From: Hydrogenophilales bacterium
Lineage (GTDB): Bacteria; Pseudomonadota; Gammaproteobacteria; Burkholderiales; Thiobacteraceae
Assembly: GCA_016235775.1 (NCBI GenBank)
Contig: JACRIU010000017.1
Location: 1-33,737, forward strand
Direction: 5' to 3'
DNA length: 33,737 nucleotides
Shown here: positions 26,551-33,737 of the stretch, one piece after another
Layout of the letters: every line of letters begins with the position of its first letter
How positions within the stretch are numbered: position 1 is the first letter of the stretch
Translations under genes and position numbers: made by a program
The notes under the pieces: model-generated
What the model saw: only the letters and a program-made list of their open reading frames with translations
Told to the model about the DNA's origin: nothing
The model's database searches: none

Positions 26551-26661
26551 TTTCCCGTGTCCCCCGTCGAGTTGCGTAATACTAGGCTTTATCGGCATCG
26601 GAGCCAATAATATTTGGGGCTTTGTAATGTGGGATTGTTGGCGGCCGGCGGGAAAGCGATA

Positions 26662-27156
26662 ATGCCGCTCATGGGGAAGAAAATTCGAATCAGCATCGCC
26701 GAGCAAAGCCTGGAATTGCGGGACGAGGCCGGCCGGTTGGAAAAACGCTATCCGGTATCGACCGCCGCGAATGGCGCGGGGGAGCAAGACGGCAGTTACT
26801 GCACGCCGCGCGGCGCGCACATCGTTCGCGCCAAAATCGGCGCGGGCCAAGCGGAAAACACCGTGTTCGTGCGCCGCCGCCCGACGGGCGAAATCTATAC
26901 GCCGGAATTAGGCGCGCAGTTTCCCGAACGGGATTGGATACTGACCCGGATTTTGTGGCTGTCCGGCTGCGAGGCGGGCTTCAACCGCCTGGGCGAATGC
27001 GACACCATGCGCCGCTTCATCTATATCCACGGCAGCCCGGATGAAGTACCGATGGGCGCGCCCGGCTCGCATGGCTGCATCCGCATGCGAAACGCGGATG
27101 TGATGGATTTGTTCGAGCGGGTAGCGGCGGGGACGCCGGTGGAGATTGTGGTTTAA
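26662..27156 (+). CDS. L,D-transpeptidase (YkuD family) without a signal peptide
   Basis: A 164-residue YkuD-type catalytic domain. IHGSPDEVPMGAPGSHGCIRM (shown here in part) gives His123, His137, catalytic Cys139 and Arg141. Family members link peptidoglycan stems through meso-diaminopimelate, or attach lipoprotein, in the periplasm. Unusually, no signal peptide or transmembrane helix precedes the domain: the protein begins MPLMGKKIRISIAEQSLELR. GGAAAG six bases upstream fits the ATG at 26662; ATG 26671 is an alternative and an earlier in-frame ATG at 26614 adds a short apolar stretch. It converges with hepT, sharing four bases of stop codons. Confidence 0.88.
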   Translation: MPLMGKKIRISIAEQSLELRDEAGRLEKRYPVSTAANGAGEQDGSYCTPRGAHIVRAKIGAGQAENTVFVRRRPTGEIYTPELGAQFPERDWILTRILWLSGCEAGFNRLGECDTMRRFIYIHGSPDEVPMGAPGSHGCIRMRNADVMDLFERVAAGTPVEIVV

Positions 27157-27530
27157 GCGTCTGGTTGGCGGTCTAGCGGATCGAGGTCAATTCCTTCCGC
27201 TTTGGCGATCAAGATCATACATATCTGGAGTTGGGGCAGGTCGTGCTCGATGATGTTCCAGACAAGCGCCATATCTACGCCGAGATACTGATGCGCTAAA
27301 AAATTGCGCGTATCCGCAATTTGTCTCCAGGGGATGGTGGCGCAAACAGGTGTGAGTGTTTCAACACCCATATCTTTCACGGCTTGACCGATAATCTCTA
27401 TATTGCGAATCACGGCATCTTGTGTTTTGTGGTCAGTGAAAAAGGCTTCTTTCCCGTCCGCAATATAGGATTGAATCCACTGCATGCAATCCCATATGTG
27501 CCGGATGTAGATAGAGCGGTCTTTCATCAC
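27153..27530 (-). CDS. hepT: HepT-like HEPN ribonuclease toxin
   Basis: A 125-residue helical HEPN-domain protein. RNFLAHQY gives the RX4HXY motif exactly (Arg75, His80, Tyr82), the RNase active site and, in the type VII system studied in Shewanella, the Tyr that MntA modifies with AMP. The mntA gene is immediately upstream with overlapping stop/start codons, the standard order. GC is lower than the neighbouring housekeeping genes, in line with transfer. Its stop overlaps the L,D-transpeptidase stop on the other strand (27153-27156). The target in this organism is unknown. Confidence 0.9.
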   Translation of the reverse strand: MMKDRSIYIRHIWDCMQWIQSYIADGKEAFFTDHKTQDAVIRNIEIIGQAVKDMGVETLTPVCATIPWRQIADTRNFLAHQYLGVDMALVWNIIEHDLPQLQICMILIAKAEGIDLDPLDRQPDA

Positions 27531-27817
27531 AGAGGCGTGGCCTCGCCCAGAATCTTGTTTTTCAGGTGGCGATTGATGCCATTCTCGGTCAGTACGTCGG
27601 TGTGCCGGCCAAGCAAGTTTTCGATTTCTTGCTGAAAGCCGATCAAGTCATAGAGGCTACGCCCAGACTCCATCGAAACGAGGATATCGACATCGCTATC
27701 CGTCGTATCGTCACCGCGCGCCACTGAGCCAAATAGGCGCACGTTATGCGCGCCATGTCTGGCCGCAATGGCGAGAATTTCTTGTCTAATGTTGCGGAGT
27801 GCGATTAGCGTGTTCAC
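27527..27817 (-). CDS. mntA: MntA-like nucleotidyltransferase antitoxin
   Basis: A 96-residue minimal nucleotidyltransferase. GSVARGDDTTDSDVD (residues 30-44) is a perfect GSX10DXD motif, and HTDVLT supplies a third acidic residue (Asp74). In the MntA-HepT (type VII) systems this enzyme neutralises the toxin by adding AMP residues. It overlaps hepT by four bases. Upstream 86 bases separate it from the Tim44 gene end; a minus-strand promoter should lie there but no clear boxes were seen. Confidence 0.9.
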   Translation of the reverse strand: MNTLIALRNIRQEILAIAARHGAHNVRLFGSVARGDDTTDSDVDILVSMESGRSLYDLIGFQQEIENLLGRHTDVLTENGINRHLKNKILGEATPL

Positions 27818-27903
27818 TGGCGTGGCCGGTATAAAGAAAACCGCTTTAGTTTAGCACCCTACCCGCTAGCCATGAAGCGGGGGGAAACGGCGAAGGCAGG
27901 CGT

Positions 27904-28740
27904 TTAGCCCTGGCTTCCCGCTTGCTGAATCCCCGACACGAACCAAGCCGCATCGCGATCCGTTGCGGATTTCTGAATGTGCCATACCTCGTCGAAGGGC
28001 TGCGCCTGTGCGCCTGCTTCCTCGCGCAATAAGCCGGTAAAGCGCACGCTGGCGATGACCAGCCCGGCTTCGGTGACCACATCGGCCATCGCCGCATTCA
28101 ATTGCACCACATCGGTTTTATTCACGTTGTTTCCGCGCTCTTCGATTTGCATGCGAATTTCGGCAAACACTTCGGGGGTGGTGAATTCTCGAATGTCGTT
28201 CAAGTCGGCGCGGTCATAAGCTTCTTGCAAGCGGATGAAATTCGATTTCGCCGCGCGCAGGAAGGGCTCGTCTTCAAACCACTCAGGCCGGGTAGATGGG
28301 GTGGCGACAGGCGCCGCGCCGCTGGCCGGCGGCATAGAGGCGGGCTGGTTCATGCCGGCATATTGCCCGGCATATTGCATAGGCTGTTGCGCTTGCGGCT
28401 GCGCCGAACGAAACTTGCGAAACAGCATATAAGCGCCGAAGGCGAGCGCGGCGATGAGCAAGAAATCGAACATCTTGAAGCCATCGAATCCATGGCCCAT
28501 GAACATCGAGGCGAGCAGGCCGCCTGCTACGAGGCCGGCAACGGGTCCGAGCCAGGATCTGCCACCGGACGGGGCGGCCGCAGGGGCAGGGCTGGCAGGC
28601 CGCGGGGCGGCCGGCTGCGTGACTTGTTCGCGCTGCTTGCCGAAGCTTTTACCGCCCCCAAAACGCTTGGCGTAGGCATCCGTGGTCAGGGCGCTGGCGC
28701 CAACCAGGATTACAAGGGCTAAGGTCAAGATTTTCTTCAT
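27904..28740 (-). CDS. Tim44-like domain membrane protein
   Basis: A 278-residue exported or membrane protein. Signal peptide about 1-24 (ALTTDAYA), Ala/Pro-rich linker with basic residues (25-60), then two hydrophobic helices (about 63-80 and 90-107) and a C-terminal domain (about 150-278) with FLRAAKSNFIRLQEAYDRAD and VRFTGLLREEAG that matches the Tim44/MRPL45 fold found in proteobacteria. FGGGKSFGKQ after the signal peptide is typical of this bacterial family. Function is undefined; a role in envelope stability is only a suggestion. Single gene, divergent from the kinase gene. Confidence 0.88.
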   Translation of the reverse strand: MKKILTLALVILVGASALTTDAYAKRFGGGKSFGKQREQVTQPAAPRPASPAPAAAPSGGRSWLGPVAGLVAGGLLASMFMGHGFDGFKMFDFLLIAALAFGAYMLFRKFRSAQPQAQQPMQYAGQYAGMNQPASMPPASGAAPVATPSTRPEWFEDEPFLRAAKSNFIRLQEAYDRADLNDIREFTTPEVFAEIRMQIEERGNNVNKTDVVQLNAAMADVVTEAGLVIASVRFTGLLREEAGAQAQPFDEVWHIQKSATDRDAAWFVSGIQQAGSQG

Positions 28741-28839
28741 ATAAAGCTCCAGGAAATAAGGCCGATAAGAGAGAGGTACTGTACCAGATTTAGGCGCCGG
28801 CTTTGAGATGCCGGTAAATTCCCTTACTGATCAAAGACT
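28741..28839. promoter_or_regulatory. Divergent intergenic region between the Tim44 gene and the kinase gene
   Basis: These 99 bases must hold promoters for both directions. An interrupted palindrome GGTAC-T-GTACC lies at 28775-28785, and a five-base-pair stem CCGGC/GCCGG at 28797-28814. Either could be an operator or chance. No convincing minus-10/minus-35 pair was found. Confidence 0.35.
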
Positions 28840-31302
28840 ATGTCATCTAGCGCGAGTTCCCCAGCCCAGCCTTCAAGCGGCGCCATAGGCCGGTTCCAAA
28901 TTATCCGGCTATTGGGTAAAGGCAATCAGAGCGAGGTTTACCTCGCTCACGACCCGCATCTCGACCGCGAAGTGGCGATCAAGACCTTGCATTTCACCTC
29001 CCCCGGCGAGCGCGCGGCGAACATGGAGAGCTTGCTTACCGAGGCGCGCACGGTGAGCCGCCTGCAACACCCGAACATCGTGGGTTTGTATGATGCCGGC
29101 GAGCACGATGGCGATCCCTATCTGGTATTCGAATATGTGAATGGGCCCACGCTCGCGCAAGTCCTGCAAAAGGAGGGGCCGATTTCCCCGACACGCGCGG
29201 CCGAATGGGCGGTGCAAATCCTCGATGCGATCGGCTATGCGCATGCTGCGAGCATCGTGCACCGCGATCTCAAACCCTCGAATGTGCTGATCGGCGCCAA
29301 CGGCGTAGCGCGGGTGATGGATTTTGGCATCAGTAGCCGCATCGACAATAAGCAGGCGAAAAGCGGCTATCTCATGGGCACGCCGGCTTATATGGCGCCG
29401 GAGTACATTAGCAATGAGGATTTCGGGCCGAAATCGGATATTTTCTCTTTTGGCATGCTGCTCTACGAATTGCTCACCGGCCAGCATGCGGTGCGCGGCA
29501 AGGATACGCCTGACGTCATGCGGCGCATCGTCCAGGATGCCATCCCGCCCCCGTCCAAGCATAACGATCAAATTGACGAGAAACTCGACGATCTCGTGTT
29601 GCGCGCGCTGAAGAAAGACCCGAGCGAGCGCTTCTACGACGCGGGGCAAATGAAGAATGCGCTGGAATTGTATTTATCGCCGGCCATGCCGGAAATCAAG
29701 GAAGGCGTCGACCCCAAGCAAAGCACCCTGGAATTTCTGCTGCGCCGCATGCGGGTCAAAGGCGATTTCCCCGCTTTGTCCGAATCGGTGACCTCGATCA
29801 ATCGCATTGCCAGCTCGGACAAGGAGAGCGTGAGCAAGCTCTCCAACTCGGTGCTGAAAGATTTCGCGCTCACCAACAAGCTGCTCAAGCTGGTGAATTC
29901 GGTGATGTACAGCCAATTCGACAGCGGCTCGATCAGCACGATTTCGCGCGCGGTAGTGATTTTGGGCTTCGACTCGGTGCGCAGTATCGCGCTGAGTTTG
30001 ATGCTGTTCGACAATTTGCAAAACAAAGGCCATGCGCAACAGCTCAAGGAGGAATTCGTGCGCTCGCTGTTCTCCGGCATGCTGGCGCGCGGCTTGGCCG
30101 GACGGGCATCGGTAAAGGACGCGGAAGAAGCGTTTATTTGCTCCATGTTCCACAACCTGGGACGAACGCTGTCCATGTTTTACTTTCCCGAGGAAACCAC
30201 GGAAATCCAGAAGCTGATCCAGGCCAAGAATGTCAGCGAGGATAAAGCCGCCGCCCAGGTGCTGGGCCTCACCTTCGAAGATCTGGGCGTGGGCATCGCC
30301 AAAACCTGGGGGTTTCCTGATTCCATGCTGCTCAGCATGCGCAGTTTGCCGGACGAAAGAGTTAAAAAAGGCATCAGCAACGGCGACCGGCTGCGTATTC
30401 TGTCCGGCTTTTCCAATGAGCTATCCGAAGTCATTACCAACACTCCGGAGAAGGAACGCAGCGCGGCGGTCGCGCGCCTGTCGGCGAAATTCGGCGATTG
30501 CCTGGCGGTGAACGAAAAACAAATCGGCGCGCTGGTGGAAAAATCGCTGCAAGACATCGCACAATTCTCCTCGGCGGTGAACGTTAATTTGAAGCAGAGC
30601 AAATTCGCCAAGCAAGCCGCGCAATGGGCGGGCAAGCCGGAAGCGCCGGCGGCTTCCGCATCGGTCATGAAGGGCATGGACAGCGATACCCAAACCGCGC
30701 TCGCCGCCACCATGCTGCATGAACCCAAGCCGAGGCTCGATCTGGAAGTGGGCGAAGACGGCGTAGCCCCCCTGCGCAGCACCGAAGAAATTCAATCGAT
30801 CCTGAGCTCCGGCTTGCAAGACATCAGCAATTCGCTGATCGACGATTCGATCAAGGTGAACGATATTCTGCGCATGATTCTGGAGACGATGTACACCGGC
30901 ATGAGTTTCAATCATGTACTGTTTTGCATCAAGGACGGGCGGCAGAACGCGATGATGGGCAAATTCGGCTTTGGCGACAACGTGCAGGCCATGATCAAGG
31001 GATTCCAATTTTCCATGATCGATCAGCCGGACGTGTTCCACGTCGCGCTCAAAAACAATGCCGATATTCTGATCACCGATATCGACGACCCCAAAATCGC
31101 CAGCCGCATTCCGGCCTGGTATCGCCAATCCGTCAGCGCGCGCACTTTTCTGATTTTCCCCATCGTCATCAAGGGCAAGCCGATCGGCATGATTTACGCC
31201 GACCGGCCCAAGCCGGGCGATATCGCCGTGCCTGAAAAGGAGTTGTCGCTGTTGAAATCGCTGCGTAATCAGGCAGTGCTGGCGATTAAGCAAACCCTGT
31301 GA
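28840..31302 (+). CDS. Serine/threonine protein kinase with HDOD and GAF domains
   Basis: An 820-residue cytoplasmic signalling protein with three modules. The Hanks-type kinase covers about 18-275: GKGNQSEV (26-33), ATP-binding Lys48, HRDLKPSN (141-148), DFG (161-163) and APE (186-188) are intact, so it should be active. An HDOD domain follows (about 293-505), with SMFHNLGRTLSMFY in place of the HD doublet, normal for HDOD. A long linker leads to a C-terminal GAF domain (about 660-815) that ends KELSLLKSLRNQAVLAIKQ. There is no transmembrane helix. HDOD-GAF kinases are known in Betaproteobacteria but their substrates are not. Downstream genes are close and may form an operon. Confidence 0.92.
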   Translation: MSSSASSPAQPSSGAIGRFQIIRLLGKGNQSEVYLAHDPHLDREVAIKTLHFTSPGERAANMESLLTEARTVSRLQHPNIVGLYDAGEHDGDPYLVFEYVNGPTLAQVLQKEGPISPTRAAEWAVQILDAIGYAHAASIVHRDLKPSNVLIGANGVARVMDFGISSRIDNKQAKSGYLMGTPAYMAPEYISNEDFGPKSDIFSFGMLLYELLTGQHAVRGKDTPDVMRRIVQDAIPPPSKHNDQIDEKLDDLVLRALKKDPSERFYDAGQMKNALELYLSPAMPEIKEGVDPKQSTLEFLLRRMRVKGDFPALSESVTSINRIASSDKESVSKLSNSVLKDFALTNKLLKLVNSVMYSQFDSGSISTISRAVVILGFDSVRSIALSLMLFDNLQNKGHAQQLKEEFVRSLFSGMLARGLAGRASVKDAEEAFICSMFHNLGRTLSMFYFPEETTEIQKLIQAKNVSEDKAAAQVLGLTFEDLGVGIAKTWGFPDSMLLSMRSLPDERVKKGISNGDRLRILSGFSNELSEVITNTPEKERSAAVARLSAKFGDCLAVNEKQIGALVEKSLQDIAQFSSAVNVNLKQSKFAKQAAQWAGKPEAPAASASVMKGMDSDTQTALAATMLHEPKPRLDLEVGEDGVAPLRSTEEIQSILSSGLQDISNSLIDDSIKVNDILRMILETMYTGMSFNHVLFCIKDGRQNAMMGKFGFGDNVQAMIKGFQFSMIDQPDVFHVALKNNADILITDIDDPKIASRIPAWYRQSVSARTFLIFPIVIKGKPIGMIYADRPKPGDIAVPEKELSLLKSLRNQAVLAIKQTL

Positions 31303-31334
31303 CTATACTTATTGCGACATGAGGAGTTAAGCAA

Positions 31335-31766
31335 ATGACCCATGCGATGAAGCGTTTTTGGCTGATTTTTTCCTTGGCATTTTATGCCGGCGCGCATGCC
31401 GAGCCGATCGTGCCCGTGCCGGAGCAGATTCCCGGCGCGCAAAGAGTGGATGCGGAAGCCGTGATCGAGGTGGCGGGCAAGTTGAAAAATCTCGTCATCA
31501 TTGATTCGCGCATTTCCAGCGATCGCAAGATCGGGTACATCGAGCATTCGATCAGCCTGCCCGACGCCAAAACCAACTGCAGGAGCCTGGCGAAAATCAT
31601 TCCCGGCAAAAGCGCGCCGGTGCTGTTTTACTGTAATGGCGTCAAGTGCGGGCGCAGCGTGGTGGCGACGAGGATTGCCTTGCAGTGCGGGTACACGAAT
31701 GTTTATTGGTTCCGCGGCGGGTTTGAAGAATGGAAATCAAAAGAGTATCCCTTTCTGCATGAGTAA
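31335..31766 (+). CDS. Secreted rhodanese-like sulfurtransferase domain protein
   Basis: A 143-residue single rhodanese domain. Signal peptide about 1-22 (ending AGAHA-EP) sends it to the periplasm. VIIDSRISSDRKIGYIEHS carries the Asp and Arg typical of the fold, and the active-site loop CNGVKCGRS places the catalytic cysteine at Cys100 with a second cysteine at 105. RGGFEEWKSKEYP is the usual C-terminal end. GGAG nine bases upstream supports the ATG. It lies between the kinase and the GGDEF-EAL gene; a sulfane carrier or redox-sensor role is inference. Confidence 0.88.
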   Translation: MTHAMKRFWLIFSLAFYAGAHAEPIVPVPEQIPGAQRVDAEAVIEVAGKLKNLVIIDSRISSDRKIGYIEHSISLPDAKTNCRSLAKIIPGKSAPVLFYCNGVKCGRSVVATRIALQCGYTNVYWFRGGFEEWKSKEYPFLHE

Positions 31767-31772
31767 GGCGCG

Positions 31773-33737
31773 ATGCGGTTGATGCCGGCGCAGGGCTTGC
31801 CCTTGCGGACGAGCCTCTGGATGCCCATTTTGGCGATGGGCGCGGTGGCGATCGCCCTGGTGCTGGCCACCTCCCATATTTATCGCGATCTCACCCTCGA
31901 AAACCGGCGCCAAGCCATCCGGCAAGTGATCCAGATAAAGTCGGGCGAGTTGCTGGAAAAGCTCGCGGATAACTCGCGCAGCCTGGTTTCCGAAATTCAG
32001 CGCAACCCGGATTTCCGTGATGCGGTGGACCGCGCCGATCGGGCCGCCGTTGCCGGCTATCTCGACGAGCAGTTCCATCGATACTTCCAGACCGCCGGCG
32101 TGATCCGGCTGCGCAAGCTCTATGTGCTTGATCGCGATTACCGCATGCTGGCCGAATCGTCCAAAGCATTGGGGGGCGATGGCTTGGGGGATGCGTGCGC
32201 GCCCATGCTGGAAAAGGCCCGGCATCGATCCGGCGCGCATCACTTGAAAACGGTCTCCGGATTATGCGCCGTCAACGGCGCCGCGCTTTTCGCCACCCTG
32301 GCGCCGATCGGCAGCTTGCAGCTTCACGGCTTCATCATGGTGATGACCGAGCCGGGCCAAAATTTGGCCGCGCTCGGCCGCGAGCTGGGCATGCCGGTGA
32401 TGATCGCGACGTCAAAAGGGATCACTTTGTTTCAATCGCCCAACTGGCCCGACGCGCGCAGTCAAACGGAAGTCATCATCGCCGAACATCCGCTTAAAGC
32501 AGATACGGGGGAAGCCGTGTTGACGGTGGCGCTGGCCAATGACATTCACGCGCTGGAGCGAGAGCTGCACCGGGCGCGCAATGAGGTGCTGATGGCGGCG
32601 GGAATCGCCACCGCCTTGGTGGCGCTGCTGACGCTGTTCGGCTTGCAGCGCTCCCTGCTGAATCCGCTGCACGGCCTGCTGCAAAAGATTCAGGTGTTGG
32701 AACGTGACCGCGCGCGCCTGGGCGAGCAGGTTGCCGTCACCGGCAATCGTGAGATACGTTCCTTGGAGGAAGCTTTCAACCGCATGAGCACGGAACTCGG
32801 TTCTCTCTATGGGGAACTGGAGGAAATGGCGTTTCGCGACAGCCTGACCGGCTTGCCTAATCGCGCGCTGTTAAACGAACACATGGGTCAAATCATCAGC
32901 CAATGCAATCGCGAGGGCGCGCGATTCGCGCTGCTGGTCATGGATCTCGACCGGTTCAAGCAGATCAACGACTCGCTGGGCCATCCCGCCGGAGATTCCG
33001 TGCTGCAGCAAGTGGCCGCGCGGCTGAATGAAGTGTTGCGGCAGGGCGATGTGTTCGCGCGTCTCGGGGGGGATGAGTTCGCTGCGGTGCTGCCGATAGC
33101 GGATGGAATGGACGGCACGCATCCCTTGGTTAAACGCTTGCTGAGTGCGATGGCCAAGCCATTCGTGGTGGAGCAAAATGCCCTGCATGTCGGCATCAGC
33201 ATCGGCATCGCGATCTATCCGGAAGACGGGATGCTGCGCGAGGACTTGATGCGGCACGCCGACGTGGCCATGTACCACGCCAAGCAAAATCAACGCGGCC
33301 TTGCTTTCTATGACCCTACGCTGGACAAGAACTCGCTGGCTTTGTTGACGCTCGAAGCCGAGCTGCTCAAGGCGTTGTCGGAAGAGACGCTGCAAGTTTA
33401 TTTCCAGCCCAAGATCGCGGTGGCCAGCGGTGAAATATGCGGCGCCGAGGCGCTGCTGCGCTGGCGCCATGCGGAACGCGGCTGGATTCCCCCCGACGAG
33501 TTTATTCCCATCGCGGAAGAAACCGGCCTCATCGAGCCGCTCACCTACTGGGTGCTTGACCGTAGCCTGGTGCTTTGCGGCGGCTGGCTGCGCGAGGGCA
33601 GGCTGAACAACCTCGCGGTCAACTTGTCGGCGCGCTGCTTGCATGACGAGGCGCTGCCGCTTGAAGTGCGCAAGCTGTTGGAGAAGCATGCCGTGCCGCC
33701 GGAGCGGCTTACGCTGGAGATCACCGAAAACGTCATC
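31773..33737 (+). CDS. Sensor GGDEF-EAL protein, cut by the window end
   Basis: 655 residues are visible; the frame is open at the last base, so the 3' end lies outside. A helix at about 15-33 and another at about 274-292 flank a periplasmic sensor domain of about 240 residues, rich in charged residues and probably of the Cache type. A HAMP-like linker follows. GGDEF: RLGGDEF with GGDEF at 432-436, and an intact inhibitory site RQGD at 423-426. EAL: AEALLRWRH with Glu at 559, then NLSARCLHDEALPLE and LEITENV, all normal. Both activities are expected. AAGG five bases upstream supports the ATG at 31773; ATG 31782 is an alternative. Seven bases after the rhodanese stop. Confidence 0.92.
   Translation, partial: MRLMPAQGLPLRTSLWMPILAMGAVAIALVLATSHIYRDLTLENRRQAIRQVIQIKSGELLEKLADNSRSLVSEIQRNPDFRDAVDRADRAAVAGYLDEQFHRYFQTAGVIRLRKLYVLDRDYRMLAESSKALGGDGLGDACAPMLEKARHRSGAHHLKTVSGLCAVNGAALFATLAPIGSLQLHGFIMVMTEPGQNLAALGRELGMPVMIATSKGITLFQSPNWPDARSQTEVIIAEHPLKADTGEAVLTVALANDIHALERELHRARNEVLMAAGIATALVALLTLFGLQRSLLNPLHGLLQKIQVLERDRARLGEQVAVTGNREIRSLEEAFNRMSTELGSLYGELEEMAFRDSLTGLPNRALLNEHMGQIISQCNREGARFALLVMDLDRFKQINDSLGHPAGDSVLQQVAARLNEVLRQGDVFARLGGDEFAAVLPIADGMDGTHPLVKRLLSAMAKPFVVEQNALHVGISIGIAIYPEDGMLREDLMRHADVAMYHAKQNQRGLAFYDPTLDKNSLALLTLEAELLKALSEETLQVYFQPKIAVASGEICGAEALLRWRHAERGWIPPDEFIPIAEETGLIEPLTYWVLDRSLVLCGGWLREGRLNNLAVNLSARCLHDEALPLEVRKLLEKHAVPPERLTLEITENVI

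Overview
The window reads as a chromosomal segment of a Betaproteobacterium with moderately high GC. No 16S gene or other species marker is present. The assignment rests on gene order (ygfZ, sdh genes, sdhE-ygfX, nadB, rpoE-rseABC, lepA-lepB, rnc-era-recO, pdxJ, acpS, nagZ) and on protein type: a proteobacterial four-subunit succinate dehydrogenase, RseA/RseB/RseC, DUF4845 and YgfX. A Nitrosomonadales-like environmental lineage is plausible, but that is inference.

Layout. 72-1693: eno and ftsB. 1740-7972: ygfZ reads leftward; opposite it lies a succinate dehydrogenase operon sdhC-D-A, an HD-GYP-type gene, then sdhB-sdhE-ygfX. The HD-GYP gene between sdhA and sdhB has lost the HD doublet. 8076-9716: nadB on the minus strand, divergent from the sigma-E operon. 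9922-18134: rpoE-rseA-rseB-rseC, a small glutaredoxin-like gene, lepA-lepB, a DUF4845 gene, and rnc-era-recO. 18289-21806: pdxJ, acpS, nagZ, a family-5 uracil-DNA glycosylase and tadA. 21991-26550 (minus strand): a signalling operon of periplasmic binding protein, sensor histidine kinase, Rcp1-like receiver and REC-GGDEF-EAL protein. 26662-27817: an L,D-transpeptidase gene converging on a MntA/HepT toxin-antitoxin pair. 27904-28740: a Tim44-domain membrane protein. 28840-33737: a kinase-HDOD-GAF regulator, a secreted rhodanese, and a sensor GGDEF-EAL protein cut by the window end.

The most striking non-coding feature is a family of six short inverted-repeat elements (near 21, 7990, 18153, 19032, 21244 and 21824). 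Each complete copy is a pair of inverted arms, and each arm is built from two or three tandem units of 9 or 10 bases. One copy supplies the last residues and stop codon of NadB, another does the same for the uracil-DNA glycosylase, and others sit between co-directional housekeeping genes. Two copies share longer flanks and look like miniature mobile elements. I do not recognise a named family for them.

No rRNA, tRNA, CRISPR array, phage or transposase gene is visible, and no gene-free stretch exceeds 300 bases. The right-hand third is dominated by c-di-GMP and phosphorylation signalling. Apart from the HD-GYP insertion, the left and middle thirds are core metabolism and envelope-stress machinery in an order largely shared with gamma-proteobacteria.
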